Virus record (IMG/VR): IMGVR_UViG_3300047560_000604
Span: 62,001 to 126,000 of that record
DNA: 64,000 nucleotides
Source: a virus
Direction: 5' to 3' (one strand)
Under the pieces are notes generated by a model. It had not been told where the DNA came from. It searched no databases and saw only the letters and a program-made list of their open reading frames with translations. The translations under genes and the position numbers were made by a program. Of this stretch, positions 8,236 through 16,600 are shown in pieces (positions within the stretch are counted from its first letter, which is position 1; each line of letters opens with the position of its first letter).

Positions 8236-9423
8236 ATGGCCACACGTAAACCGAAGCGCACAGACGATCACTTTGTAAAAGCACTGAATCCACGTGACGC
8301 AGACACTAAGTATTTGGGTGAAGAACCCTTCTTCCCATTGCAACCAGACAGCGACCAGCGCACAGTTGCGTTGACCCGAGGCTTTACTTGGTATAATCGT
8401 TTCTATGGCAAGAAGGATGCCCGTGAGCTTTTGTGTCAATATCTTGACCATTACAATCGCACTGACGAAGCAAAAGCCTTACGTAAACTCCCTGAATCTG
8501 AATTTTTGATGACATTGTGCTGGTTGGCACGTATGAATTTGCGAGGTCTTGAGTTGACTGAGCATGAGGAACTGACATTAGAAAACGAAATTTCACGACT
8601 GCATGTAGCATTGGCAAAGCCCGAAATTACAGTAAGCCAAACTGCGGGCGAACAAAAGACAGAGCCTGAAGTTACACGTCCTAACATTCAAGAAATCATG
8701 CGTGACAAAGCACGTGAAGCCGCCGGTGAACTTGAGGGTATGTTCGATGAATTCATTTTAGAGGGTGCAAAAGCATCTACTAAGTTGAAGCCAATGGATG
8801 AAGTTGCTAAGAAAAACGTTCTGCCCGGACATATCAGTATGCTAACTGATGTGTGGAAGAAAAAGCAACGTGAGTTTGAGGAAGTGTTAGAAGCCAAAGA
8901 TAGCCAATTAGTTCAAGCATATCAACACTTGACTAAGACACAAATTAAGAATATACTTAAGTTTATTGATGTTGTGATCGGTGACTTGAACGCATACGTT
9001 TCAGTCAAGAAAGCCTCAAAAGCACCACGTAAGCATAAGCCTGTACCAGTTGAGAAGATTGTTAAGAATCTCAAGTACTTGAAGGAATTCAAAGATGCAG
9101 TCAACAAAATTGATTTGGTATCAGTACACCCAACAAAACTTCATGGTGCAAGCGAGGCGTGGGTCTACGATACTGCCAAACGAAAACTACATCACTACAT
9201 TGCGGATGAGTACTCAAAATCGTTCACAGTTAAAGGTAACACTATCTTGGGTTTTGATACAAATGCTTCCGAAATTAAAACTCTACGTAAGCCCGGAGAA
9301 CAAATTAAAGAGGTTATGGGTAGTAAGCCAGCCGCACGTAAGTATTTCAAAGACATTAAAGCGGTCGCTACAACACCTAATGGACGATTCAACGAAAATA
9401 TGCTAATCCTGCGATGCTTTTGA
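8236..9423 (+). CDS. Conserved T4-like phage early protein, function unknown
   Basis: This is a 395-residue, Lys/Glu-rich soluble protein. It contains a helical middle with a probable coiled coil (about residues 190-240) and a basic patch, KKASKAPRKHKPVPVEK (about 255-270), followed by a highly conserved-looking C-terminal half with HPTKLHGASEAWVYD and ARKYFKDIKAV. I recall similar proteins in marine T4-like phages with no known function. The consensus early promoter and strong ribosome-binding site imply expression on infection. Basic patches suggest nucleic-acid binding, but this is only inference. Its last 21 nt overlap the minus-strand homing endonuclease gene. Confidence 0.8.
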   Translation: MATRKPKRTDDHFVKALNPRDADTKYLGEEPFFPLQPDSDQRTVALTRGFTWYNRFYGKKDARELLCQYLDHYNRTDEAKALRKLPESEFLMTLCWLARMNLRGLELTEHEELTLENEISRLHVALAKPEITVSQTAGEQKTEPEVTRPNIQEIMRDKAREAAGELEGMFDEFILEGAKASTKLKPMDEVAKKNVLPGHISMLTDVWKKKQREFEEVLEAKDSQLVQAYQHLTKTQIKNILKFIDVVIGDLNAYVSVKKASKAPRKHKPVPVEKIVKNLKYLKEFKDAVNKIDLVSVHPTKLHGASEAWVYDTAKRKLHHYIADEYSKSFTVKGNTILGFDTNASEIKTLRKPGEQIKEVMGSKPAARKYFKDIKAVATTPNGRFNENMLILRCF

Positions 9424-10029
9424 TTTGTGTGGTCCTCTAGGACCCCTCATCTTAGCTAGAGATTCTTCACTATGCTTGAATTTACCCTTCATCGGTGAGG
9501 GTCCTCTTTTAGGGCTAATTCGTTTAACTTTGAGAGGACCTCTTGGTCCTCTCATATTAGCTTTATGTTCCTCAGAGAGATTTTTTCCTAGCTTAGATTC
9601 ACTAATTTTTTTTCGCCATTCCTCATCAAATACCCTTCCGGTTAGTTTTTCACTGAGCAACTTCTTACTTTCTTCACTGCGCTTTTTACCTTTATTGAGT
9701 TGTTTTCCAAAGTGTCCGTTTTTAGAACCAGTGCAACCTGCATGTCCAACTGGAGCTCCGGCACTACCGTTTTCTTCAATCAAGTTAGCCCAGAGAGCCG
9801 AGGTTACAATATTGTTATCTTTTGAGAATTTTAATGCAAATGGAGTACATTCTTCTAATGTTTGAAATTCCCAAACCTTTAGAGTTTTTACATACTCAGT
9901 TCCGTGTTTCTTGATATGCTGTTGCCAGTATTTACCCGAACCGTGATATCGGTTAACATTACGAGTGGTTTTGCCAAAATATTTTAATTTGGTTTTAGTA
10001 TGAATCTTGATATACAAGTAAATAGTCAT
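9403..10029 (-). CDS. GIY-YIG homing endonuclease (Seg-like) with NUMOD3 motifs
   Basis: This 208-residue protein starts with a GIY-YIG-type segment (YLYIKIH and KYFGKTT, about residues 4-20), followed by RYHGSGKYWQQHIKKHG, as in T4 Seg enzymes. The C-terminal half carries repeated SEESKKLLSEKLTG-like helices (NUMOD3-type DNA-binding motifs) and three RGPRGP repeats. I chose ATG 10029 because an AAGGAG ribosome-binding site lies 9 nt upstream; a longer frame to 10107 would include non-family residues. Such genes are selfish elements that cut related phage DNA near their own site. It lies antiparallel between two early genes. Confidence 0.85.
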   Translation of the reverse strand: MTIYLYIKIHTKTKLKYFGKTTRNVNRYHGSGKYWQQHIKKHGTEYVKTLKVWEFQTLEECTPFALKFSKDNNIVTSALWANLIEENGSAGAPVGHAGCTGSKNGHFGKQLNKGKKRSEESKKLLSEKLTGRVFDEEWRKKISESKLGKNLSEEHKANMRGPRGPLKVKRISPKRGPSPMKGKFKHSEESLAKMRGPRGPHKSKASQD

Positions 10030-10100
10030 GCTGATGCTCCTTTTCAAAATGACAGCATTAGAGTCCCTGGGTTTGTGGTGAACCGCGAGGGACATTTTTG

Positions 10101-10129
10101 TTGACACAATAATCTATGTGTGCTATACT
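10101..10129 (+). promoter_or_regulatory. Early sigma70-type promoter
   Basis: TTGACA (10101-10106) and TATACT (10124-10129) are separated by exactly 17 bp. It drives the small early operon 10163-11197. Its position rules out the upstream in-frame ATG at 10118 as the translation start. Confidence 0.9.
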
Positions 10130-10162
10130 TATTTATCTAAACATGATTATTTTAAAGGCTTT

Positions 10163-10393
10163 ATGAACGAACGAATTCAAAAACTTAAACAACAGGCTAT
10201 AGACTATGCGTGGAATCTTCGTAATGAAGGCAACTCGGCAAGTTTAGACAACCTCTTCCAAGAAAAGTTCGCCGAGTTGCTTGTGCAGGAATGTGCTAAG
10301 ATTGTAGAGGACAGCACATGGAACCTTCCGCATGGATATAAGGCAGTGGATCAGGCTAACTTGGTTAAGAAACATTTCGGAGTTGAAGAATGA
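10163..10393 (+). CDS. Small early protein, unknown
   Basis: This is a 76-residue, mostly helical, acidic protein (starts MNERIQKLKQQA). ATG 10163 is chosen because the alternative ATG at 10118 lies inside the promoter. The C-terminal codons (KHFGVEE) are nearly identical in DNA to the end of the next gene: a 24-nt direct repeat at 10370-10393 and 10531-10554. The stop overlaps the next ATG (ATGA). The family is not recognised. Confidence 0.7.
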   Translation: MNERIQKLKQQAIDYAWNLRNEGNSASLDNLFQEKFAELLVQECAKIVEDSTWNLPHGYKAVDQANLVKKHFGVEE

Positions 10394-10554
10394 ATGAGGA
10401 AGATGAAATCAAACTGTTAGAAGGTCGAGTTAAAAATCTATTGATTCTTAATGAATCTTTAGAAAGAGGCATTGCTCGGCGTGATGAACGGATTGAAACA
10501 TTGGAATCATTATTGGCAAAATATAATCCAAAACATTTCGGAGTTGAAGAATGA
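10390..10554 (+). CDS. Small coiled-coil early protein, unknown
   Basis: This 54-residue frame begins with MNEEDEIKLLEGRV and continues as a heptad-like Leu/Glu/Arg-rich helix, so it is probably a coiled coil. It fills the space between two genes with ATGA overlaps on both sides, the usual layout of a coupled operon, which is strong support for a real gene despite its size. Its last 24 nt repeat those of the preceding gene. Confidence 0.65.
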   Translation: MNEEDEIKLLEGRVKNLLILNESLERGIARRDERIETLESLLAKYNPKHFGVEE

Positions 10555-10793
10555 AAATTTTAGGTGTACGCTGGTTCGCAGGTAGAAACTGCATCGGCAT
10601 TGTGCAATACATCGAGGATGAGGAAGTGTCACTATATCGTCAAACAGGTGACGCCGATTACAAATACTACATTGGTATGGGTAAAGGACATGACGAAAAA
10701 GAAGATATGCAAACCATCGCTGATTGGGGCAGTACTTTTGACAAGGCTGCAGGCGATGTGTTATTTAAAGTTTATAAAGGAGAACCCATATGA
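10551..10793 (+). CDS. Small early protein, unknown
   Basis: This is an 80-residue protein (starts MKILGVRWFAGRNCIGIVQY) with an N-terminal beta-rich half and a Lys/Asp-rich second half; the family is not recognised. It overlaps its neighbours by 4 nt on each side, so it belongs to the same early operon as the MazG-like gene. Confidence 0.7.
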   Translation: MKILGVRWFAGRNCIGIVQYIEDEEVSLYRQTGDADYKYYIGMGKGHDEKEDMQTIADWGSTFDKAAGDVLFKVYKGEPI

Positions 10794-11197
10794 GTAAAAT
10801 TGATTTAAACAAGTATCAGGACTTTGTCCAAGCAGTTACTAGTCAGCCAAGTAATGACCTAGAAACATTGATTACCCGAATGCGTGAAGTAGAAGCACAG
10901 GGTGTTAATGTGTCATTATTATTAACCGGGGGAATTGGTCTAGCAAGTGAAGGTGGTGAGTTTAACGAAATCGTCAAAAAGATTTTGTTCCAAGGCAAGC
11001 CATTCAATGAAGAAAATCGCTTTCACATGAAGCGTGAGTTGGGTGACATTGGTTGGTACTGGATCAACAGTTGCCGAGCATTGAACTATGACCCCAATGA
11101 AGTCTTGCTAGAGAACGTTTCTAAGCTAGAAGCACGTTATCCTGGTGGCAGTTTTGATGCCCACTATTCAGAGAATCGCAAAGAAGGCGATCTATAA
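10790..11197 (+). CDS. MazG-like nucleotide pyrophosphohydrolase
   Basis: This 135-residue protein has the all-alpha NTP pyrophosphohydrolase signature: GLASEGGEFNEIVKK (an E-x-x-E-type metal site, about residues 46-60) and, one helix later, MKRELGDIGWYW (E-x-x-D, about 83-94). MazG-type enzymes cleave (d)NTPs to NMP and pyrophosphate; in cyanophages they have been proposed to tune host nucleotide pools or ppGpp. It is the last gene of the early operon and overlaps the preceding gene by 4 nt. Confidence 0.85.
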   Translation: MSKIDLNKYQDFVQAVTSQPSNDLETLITRMREVEAQGVNVSLLLTGGIGLASEGGEFNEIVKKILFQGKPFNEENRFHMKRELGDIGWYWINSCRALNYDPNEVLLENVSKLEARYPGGSFDAHYSENRKEGDL

Positions 11198-11204
11198 TAT
11201 AAAT

Positions 11205-11244
11205 CCCCGCATTGTAGCGTAATTTTTAACGCACCAATGCGGGT
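11205..11244 (+). terminator. Long hairpin after the early operon
   Basis: CCCGCATTG (11206-11214) pairs with CAATGCGGG (11235-11243), with an inner GCGT/ACGC helix and an A/T-rich loop. It lies 8 nt after the MazG stop. There is no clear T-run after it, so it may be a 3'-end stabiliser or the first element of the structured stretch that follows, not a strong terminator. Confidence 0.5.
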
Positions 11245-11700
11245 TAAGTAATAGATTATTGGTTTATAGGTGTCCCGCTACCTCAAAATGTGGCGATATC
11301 CCGTCCTCATTGTGGTGCGACGGTAGTAGTGAGACCAACACAAATTTATGGGACTACCCTTTGATGCTTAAACGTCTACCCTCTGCGTAGAAACGTTTCC
11401 CATATCTTAATAGTTGAAAGTTTGCCGGGTCATAGTAATTGCGATAGAGGGCCCGGGCTGTGTGTAGAATCCTGATGAATATACCTACACTTTAACAGCG
11501 AATACGGAAAAGTCCCTTCATGGGTTAGTGAGACATAGACAATCCTCCACTGTAATCTTTTAATTCATCATCGCCTCAGTTCCTCAAGAATGTTTTTTGG
11601 CTTGTAGATTTTATATCTACTCGCCATTGCCTAAGAATATCAATAACAGATACCAGCAAATAACCCACAGAAATCCCGAATACAAAACCCATAGACATTT
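11245..11700 (+). other. Non-coding stretch, possible structured RNA
   Basis: No convincing plus-strand gene is present here. Several inverted repeats stand out, the clearest being AAACGT-CTAC paired with GTAG-AA-ACGTTT (about 11369-11398). A CCCGGG-containing segment near 11452 is another. I found no tRNA-like acceptor/T-loop pattern. It separates an early operon from the late gp13 gene and could encode an RNA or hold DNA sites; I cannot say which. Confidence 0.35.
11576..11698 (-). CDS. Possible 40-residue single-pass membrane protein
   Basis: On the minus strand an ATG frame (MSMGFVFGISVGYLL...) encodes a hydrophobic segment of about 18 residues followed by a basic tail, which is the layout of a small inner-membrane protein. 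The ribosome-binding site is weak and the neighbours are on the other strand, so this remains a candidate only. Confidence 0.25.
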   Translation of the reverse strand: MSMGFVFGISVGYLLVSVIDILRQWRVDIKSTSQKTFLRN

Positions 11701-11702
11701 CC

Positions 11703-11710
11703 GATAAATA
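11703..11710 (+). promoter_or_regulatory. T4-type late promoter box (GATAAATA)
   Basis: The late box lies 22 nt before ATG 11732 (gp13). A 6-bp inverted repeat, TAATAT/ATATTA (11709-11714 with 11723-11728), starts in the box and encloses the ribosome-binding site CCGGAG in its loop. Confidence 0.75.
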
Positions 11711-11731
11711 ATATATCCGGAGATATTACAT

Positions 11732-12487
11732 ATGGCTAGTTTAGACGAATTGAAAGAAGATTTATTTGCGGGTTTAAGACTACGATTAGGCGATGGTATC
11801 GTTGATGTAGAATTAGATCCAGCGCATTACGAAGTGGCATACAGATATGCTATCAGAACATACCGCCAAAGAGCACAAAACGCTACCACTGAATCCTACA
11901 CATTATTGACAATGCACAAGGATCAAAATTCATATACTTTGCCTAGCGAATTTATCAATGTACGTCAAATATTTCGTAGAACTATCGGTCTTGACACAGG
12001 GCCAAGTTCTAGTTCATTTGACCCGTTCTCTAGTGCTATCCTAAACACATATTTGTTAAATTACAACTATGCAGGTGGTCTAGCAACTTATGATTTCTAC
12101 GCAGGTTACATTGAATTGGCTGCACGTATGTTCGGCGGCTACGTAATCTATACATTCAATCCGGTGACTAAAGAGATTAAACTTGTTCGTAACCCTAAAG
12201 GTGATGGTGAACAAGTTTTAATATGGGCGGACATCCAACGCCCGGAAATTGAACTATTACAAGATCCATACGCTGGAGTTTGGATCGGTGACTGGACACT
12301 TGCGACTTTAAAGAACACTTTGGGTGAAGCACGTGAAAAGTTTGCTAGTATTGCAGGCCCGGGTGGCGGCACCACGTTAAATGGAGCAGCATTGAAGGGC
12401 GAAGCTAAAGCAATGCAAGAACAATTGATTGATGAATTGAAGCGTTATGTAGATGGTTCACAACCATTAACTTGGATCATTGGTTAA
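11732..12487 (+). CDS. gp13: Neck protein gp13
   Basis: This 251-residue protein matches gp13 of T4-like phages in length and plan: an N-terminal helix pair (ELDPAHYEVAYRYAIRTY), a middle with YTLPSEFINVRQIFRR, and a C-terminus ending in IDELKRYVDGSQPLTWIIG. gp13 and gp14 form the neck that closes the DNA-filled head and accepts the tail. It has a late promoter and a CGGAG ribosome-binding site. Confidence 0.85.
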   Translation: MASLDELKEDLFAGLRLRLGDGIVDVELDPAHYEVAYRYAIRTYRQRAQNATTESYTLLTMHKDQNSYTLPSEFINVRQIFRRTIGLDTGPSSSSFDPFSSAILNTYLLNYNYAGGLATYDFYAGYIELAARMFGGYVIYTFNPVTKEIKLVRNPKGDGEQVLIWADIQRPEIELLQDPYAGVWIGDWTLATLKNTLGEAREKFASIAGPGGGTTLNGAALKGEAKAMQEQLIDELKRYVDGSQPLTWIIG

Positions 12488-12519
12488 TGAGAGCAACTGT
12501 CTGGGAAAATAGAAAATAA
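12487..12519 (+). pseudogene. Orphan 10-codon frame beginning like the packaged-protein genes
   Basis: ATG 12487 overlaps the gp13 stop (TAATG) and reads MRATVWENRK then stop. The first codons (ATGAGAGCA) are identical to those starting five genes at 52-59 kb. It may be the trace of a lost or displaced gene of that family, or chance. Confidence 0.25.
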
Positions 12520-12532
12520 CGGGTAGACTTTC

Positions 12533-13213
12533 ATGCAACTAAGTAGTTGTATGATTCTAGGCGTAACAGGACTGATAGGCTCCGGAAAAGACACTATCGC
12601 AGATTATTTGGTTACTGAGCATGGCTTCAAGCGAGTTTCATTCGCAGCCAGCTTAAAAGATGCTGTAGCAGCCGTATTTGGTTGGGACAGAGAAATGTTA
12701 GAAGGCACATCTAAACAAAGTCGTCAATGGCGTGAAGAAGTTGACACTTGGTGGGCTACTAGATTAAACATGCCTCAGTTGACACCAAGATGGGTATTGC
12801 AGAATTGGGGAACGGACGTTCTTAGAAACAATTTTCATACTGATATATGGGTTGCATCATTTGAAAACAAACTTAGACAGACTGAGGATAATGTTGTTAT
12901 CACTGATTGCCGTTTCGGTAACGAAGTAGACGCCATTAAAAACGCAGGTGGTACAACTTGTAGAGTATTCAGGGGTCAGCATCCCGACTGGTATCAGGCA
13001 GCAATTGACTACAACAGAGGGCCTAACGGAAATGAAGTCTGGGCATTGAGTAAATTGAAACTAGACAGAGCAAACGTTCATGCTAGTGAATATAGCTCAG
13101 TAGGATTGAAGTATGACCACTTTGTTCAGAATGACGGCACGATAGATGAGTTACATGTACAAGTCAATCGACTTCTAAATCTCCCCGGCGCCAAGTTACA
13201 TTCTTTCGTTTAA
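12533..13213 (+). CDS. gp1: Deoxynucleoside monophosphate kinase (T4 gp1-like)
   Basis: This 226-residue protein has a P-loop, GLIGSGKDT (about residues 13-21), followed by features of the dNMP kinase family including FKRVSFAASLKD and a central WVLQNWGTDVLR segment. T4 gp1 phosphorylates dGMP, dTMP and hydroxymethyl-dCMP to diphosphates for phage DNA synthesis. ATG 12533 has no strong ribosome-binding site; ATG 12551, just before the P-loop strand, is an alternative. The 3' end overlaps the antiparallel gene at 13164 by 50 nt. Confidence 0.88.
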   Translation: MQLSSCMILGVTGLIGSGKDTIADYLVTEHGFKRVSFAASLKDAVAAVFGWDREMLEGTSKQSRQWREEVDTWWATRLNMPQLTPRWVLQNWGTDVLRNNFHTDIWVASFENKLRQTEDNVVITDCRFGNEVDAIKNAGGTTCRVFRGQHPDWYQAAIDYNRGPNGNEVWALSKLKLDRANVHASEYSSVGLKYDHFVQNDGTIDELHVQVNRLLNLPGAKLHSFV

Positions 13214-13511
13214 CAACCTCAACACAGTTTAAACATATTGTCCTGAGATTCACATACTCATTGTTCTCTAAGTTCCCGTCTACATTATAGACCATCATTT
13301 GAGTAGGGAACAAACTCTTAAACCCACATATATCACATGTGGGTTTTTTCTTGTATCCCGCAGCTTGCCAACTAGGAACTCTTGGCTTAGACCTTTTTTG
13401 CTTTTTACTTCCACAATCATCACATATCCTACGATAGTATGTTTTTCCGTTGCGCTTGTAATTAACAGCACAGAAGTTTTTGTTGCATTCTTTGCATATA
13501 GGTCTCATCAA
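13164..13511 (-). CDS. Zinc-ribbon protein, HNH-like
   Basis: This 115-residue protein contains four C-x-x-C pairs: CKEC (about 6-9), CDDC (about 30-33), CDIC (about 59-62) and a CLNC near the end. The second half (CGFKS...VYNVDGNLENNEY...LRTICLNC) resembles HNH/zinc-ribbon phage proteins that often occur as free-standing small genes in marine T4-like phages. Two zinc sites are likely. Endonuclease activity is possible, but the His and Asn of a full HNH site are not clearly placed. The basic composition suggests nucleic-acid binding. Confidence 0.7.
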   Translation of the reverse strand: MMRPICKECNKNFCAVNYKRNGKTYYRRICDDCGSKKQKRSKPRVPSWQAAGYKKKPTCDICGFKSLFPTQMMVYNVDGNLENNEYVNLRTICLNCVEVVKRKNVTWRRGDLEVD

Positions 13512-13569
13512 GTATTTAATCTATAAAAACCTTTAAAGGCATGCTTATTGGTGCTTTTTGTAAATTTTC

Positions 13570-13577
13570 GCTAAATA
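13570..13577 (+). promoter_or_regulatory. Candidate late promoter box (GCTAAATA variant)
   Basis: This variant (C in place of A at the third position) lies 54 nt before the sheath gene. The same CTAAATA variant occurs before 29453 and 52080. A short GGG-cgttaa-CCC hairpin and the ribosome-binding site AAGGA follow. Strong late expression of the sheath gene is expected. Confidence 0.45.
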
Positions 13578-13630
13578 TTAATACGAATTAGGGCGTTAAC
13601 CCTCACAATCATAACATAAAGGAAAACAAA

Positions 13631-16600
13631 ATGGCATTAGTATCACCAGGCGTACAAGTAACGATCATCGACCAAAGTCAATATCTACCTGCAGCCTCAA
13701 ACTCAGTTCCTCTAGTTGTATTAGCAACAGCAACAAATAAAGCTAATGCTGCAGGAACTGGTGTAGCAGCGGCGACAACCGCAGCAAACGCAAACAAATT
13801 ATATCAAGTAACAAGTCAACGTGACCTAGTTAACTTGTTTGGTTCACCATTCTTCTACAAGACAACTAATGGTACAAGCATTCATGGATATGAATTAAAC
13901 GAATACGGTCTATTGGCTGCTTATTCATTGTTAGGTGCAACAAATCGTTGCTATATCTTACGTGCTGATATCGACTTAGGTTCTTTAGTTGGTACATTGA
14001 GCCGCCCAGTAGGTGATCCAGAAGACGGTACATACTGGTTGGATACTACCAATACATCTTGGGGTATCTATTCATTCAACTTAAGTACAGGTAAGTTCAC
14101 GCAAGTTGAACCAACTGTAATCACCGACAGTCAGTATATCACTGGTGAATTGTCTGATAACTATCCAGTAGACAGCTTCGGCATAATTGGCTCATATGCA
14201 GTAATTGCTAACCCAATCGGTACTGATGGTGTTTACAATCAAGGTACATTCTTCTACAAGACATACGATAACGTATGGGTTAAGGTTGGTTCACCTGATT
14301 GGAAGAAAGCTATCCCTGCAGTAACAGGTACAGTTTCATTCCCAAGTTTAAACATCGGTGACAAGTTTACTATTAACGTCAACGGTGATTTCTCTCGTCA
14401 ACTTAACATTGATACAGGTTCTATCACTGACGTTAAAGACAGTCTAATGTCATTGGGTATTTCTGATTTGAACGTTAGAGTAGTAGACGGTAAGTTGTCT
14501 ATTGCATACGGTATGCCAGGTTCTGGTAAATATATCGCATTGTCTAATGACGATGGTACTCCATTGACTGATATGGGTATTACAGCAGGTACATACTATG
14601 CTGCGGAAGTAGTATATGCACCAAGCTCTGGTATGCCATTATGGTCTAGTCAACAACAAAAACCACATCCAACAGGCAGTATCTGGATCAAGACTAGTAT
14701 TGCAGGTTCAGGTATGGACGTTAAAATGTCTTCATACAGCGCAACAACTGGTACTTGGGTCAGTTCTACTGTTTCTAAGTATAGCTCAGCCGTTGCTGCC
14801 ATCGGTGATCTAGATAGTTCAGGTGGTAAGTCAATTCCTACTGGTACATTGTTTGCTCAAGTAGGCGATGCATCTGGATCTGTAGTTACTCCTGATTTAG
14901 GAATTCAACTATACAAGCGTACAGCAACTGGCACAATGGTAAAAACTGGTGCAGTTTCTGATTTTGTAACATATCCTATCACTGTAGGTAAAGCATTAGT
15001 TATCACTGTTACTGTTCCAGGACAAGCAACAACAACTTCTAATTACTACACATTAGTAACTGCAGGTACAACTGCTGAAAGTTTTGTCACTGAGTGGAAC
15101 GGTTTAGATATTCCTAACACAGTTGCAACAATCACAACTTCTGGTGCAATTCAACTAGAGCACACAGCAGGTGGCGACATTTATCTAACAGATATTCCAC
15201 CAGGAACTTACACACCTGATTCAAATAACACACCTGGTCAAAGTAACGGTTTGTTAGCTGAGATCGGTTTCTCTGCAACTGACGGCACAATGCAAGTTGG
15301 TGCAGTTGTTCCTTTCGTGGCAACTAACGTAACTCAATCAGAGTCTAGCGGTTCAGGCACAGGCGCAGTATTGACAGTTACTAATCGTGGTACATGGTAT
15401 GGCTTCTCCGTAACTACTAACGGTTCAGGCTATGTAGTCGATGATACAATTACTATTGACGGTGCTGATATCGGTGGTGCAAGTGGTGCAAACGACTTAG
15501 TATTAACGGTTGAGTCATTATCTCCATTGAAACTTGCTTACTTGTCAGGTACACCTAGAGTAAACTACTCAGTTGCGGCAAGTAACTGGGAAATCTTAGA
15601 CTATGTTGCTAACGAAGGTGCTCCAGCAACTAACCCAGCAAATGGTACAAACTGGTTCTTCTCAACAGCAACTCAAGTTGATATCATGGTTAACCAACAA
15701 GGTTCATGGAAAGGTTATAAGAACGTAAACTTTGACTCTGATGGTCACCCATCAGCAACAGGTGTTAACTCTACTGATCCATTAGGACCAATCATCGCAA
15801 CTACTGCTCCAACAACTCAATCTGATGGAACAGCATTAGTAACTGGTGATTTGTGGTTAGATTCAAGTGACTTAGAAAACTATCCAAAACTAAGCCGTTG
15901 GCAATTAGTTGATGGTGCAGAACAATGGGTTGCAATTGATAACGCTGACCAAACAAGTCAAGCAGGTATCGTATTTGCTGATGCTCGTTGGGCCAACTCA
16001 GGTACAGTTGATCCAGTAAGTGATCCTCTAACAAGTATCACTACATTGTTGACAAGCAACTACTTAGATTTAGATGCACCTGATCCAGCACTATATCCAC
16101 AAGGTATGTTGTTGTTTAACACACGCCGTTCAGGTTATAACGTTAAACAGTTCACAACTAATTATTTCACAGCAGCTAAGTATCCAGATGCTTATCCAGC
16201 GAATGATTCAAACCCAGCACACGTGCCAAAACTTCCAGCATACACATATACATGGGTATCTGTAAGCGGTTTGCAATCTAACGGTGCAGCATACATGGGT
16301 CGTAAAGCACAACGTAATTTAGTTGTTCAAGCGATGAAGGCAGCAATTGGTACTAATCAAAGTATCCGTGAAGAAGATACATTCTTCAACTTGATTTCTG
16401 CTCCTAATTACCCAGAGCTACAACCTGATATGGTTACATTGAATAATGACCGTAACAACACAGCTTACATCATTGGTGACACCCCATTGCGCTTACCAGA
16501 TCAAGCAACTGACTTGACTAACTGGGCTACAAACGCAGCAGGTGCAACAAGCACAGGTGAAGCAGGTTGGGTCACACGTGACGAATACATGGGCGTATTC

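Noticed and set aside
9403-9423. Truncation of the 8236 gene by the homing endonuclease
   Set aside because: The C-terminus appears to reach its natural end; the overlap is only 21 nt antiparallel.
10118-10162. Longer start of the small early gene at ATG 10118
   Set aside because: It lies inside the sigma70 promoter, before the expected transcription start.
11245-11700. tRNA genes in the gap before gp13
   Set aside because: I found no T-loop or acceptor-stem pattern on either strand.
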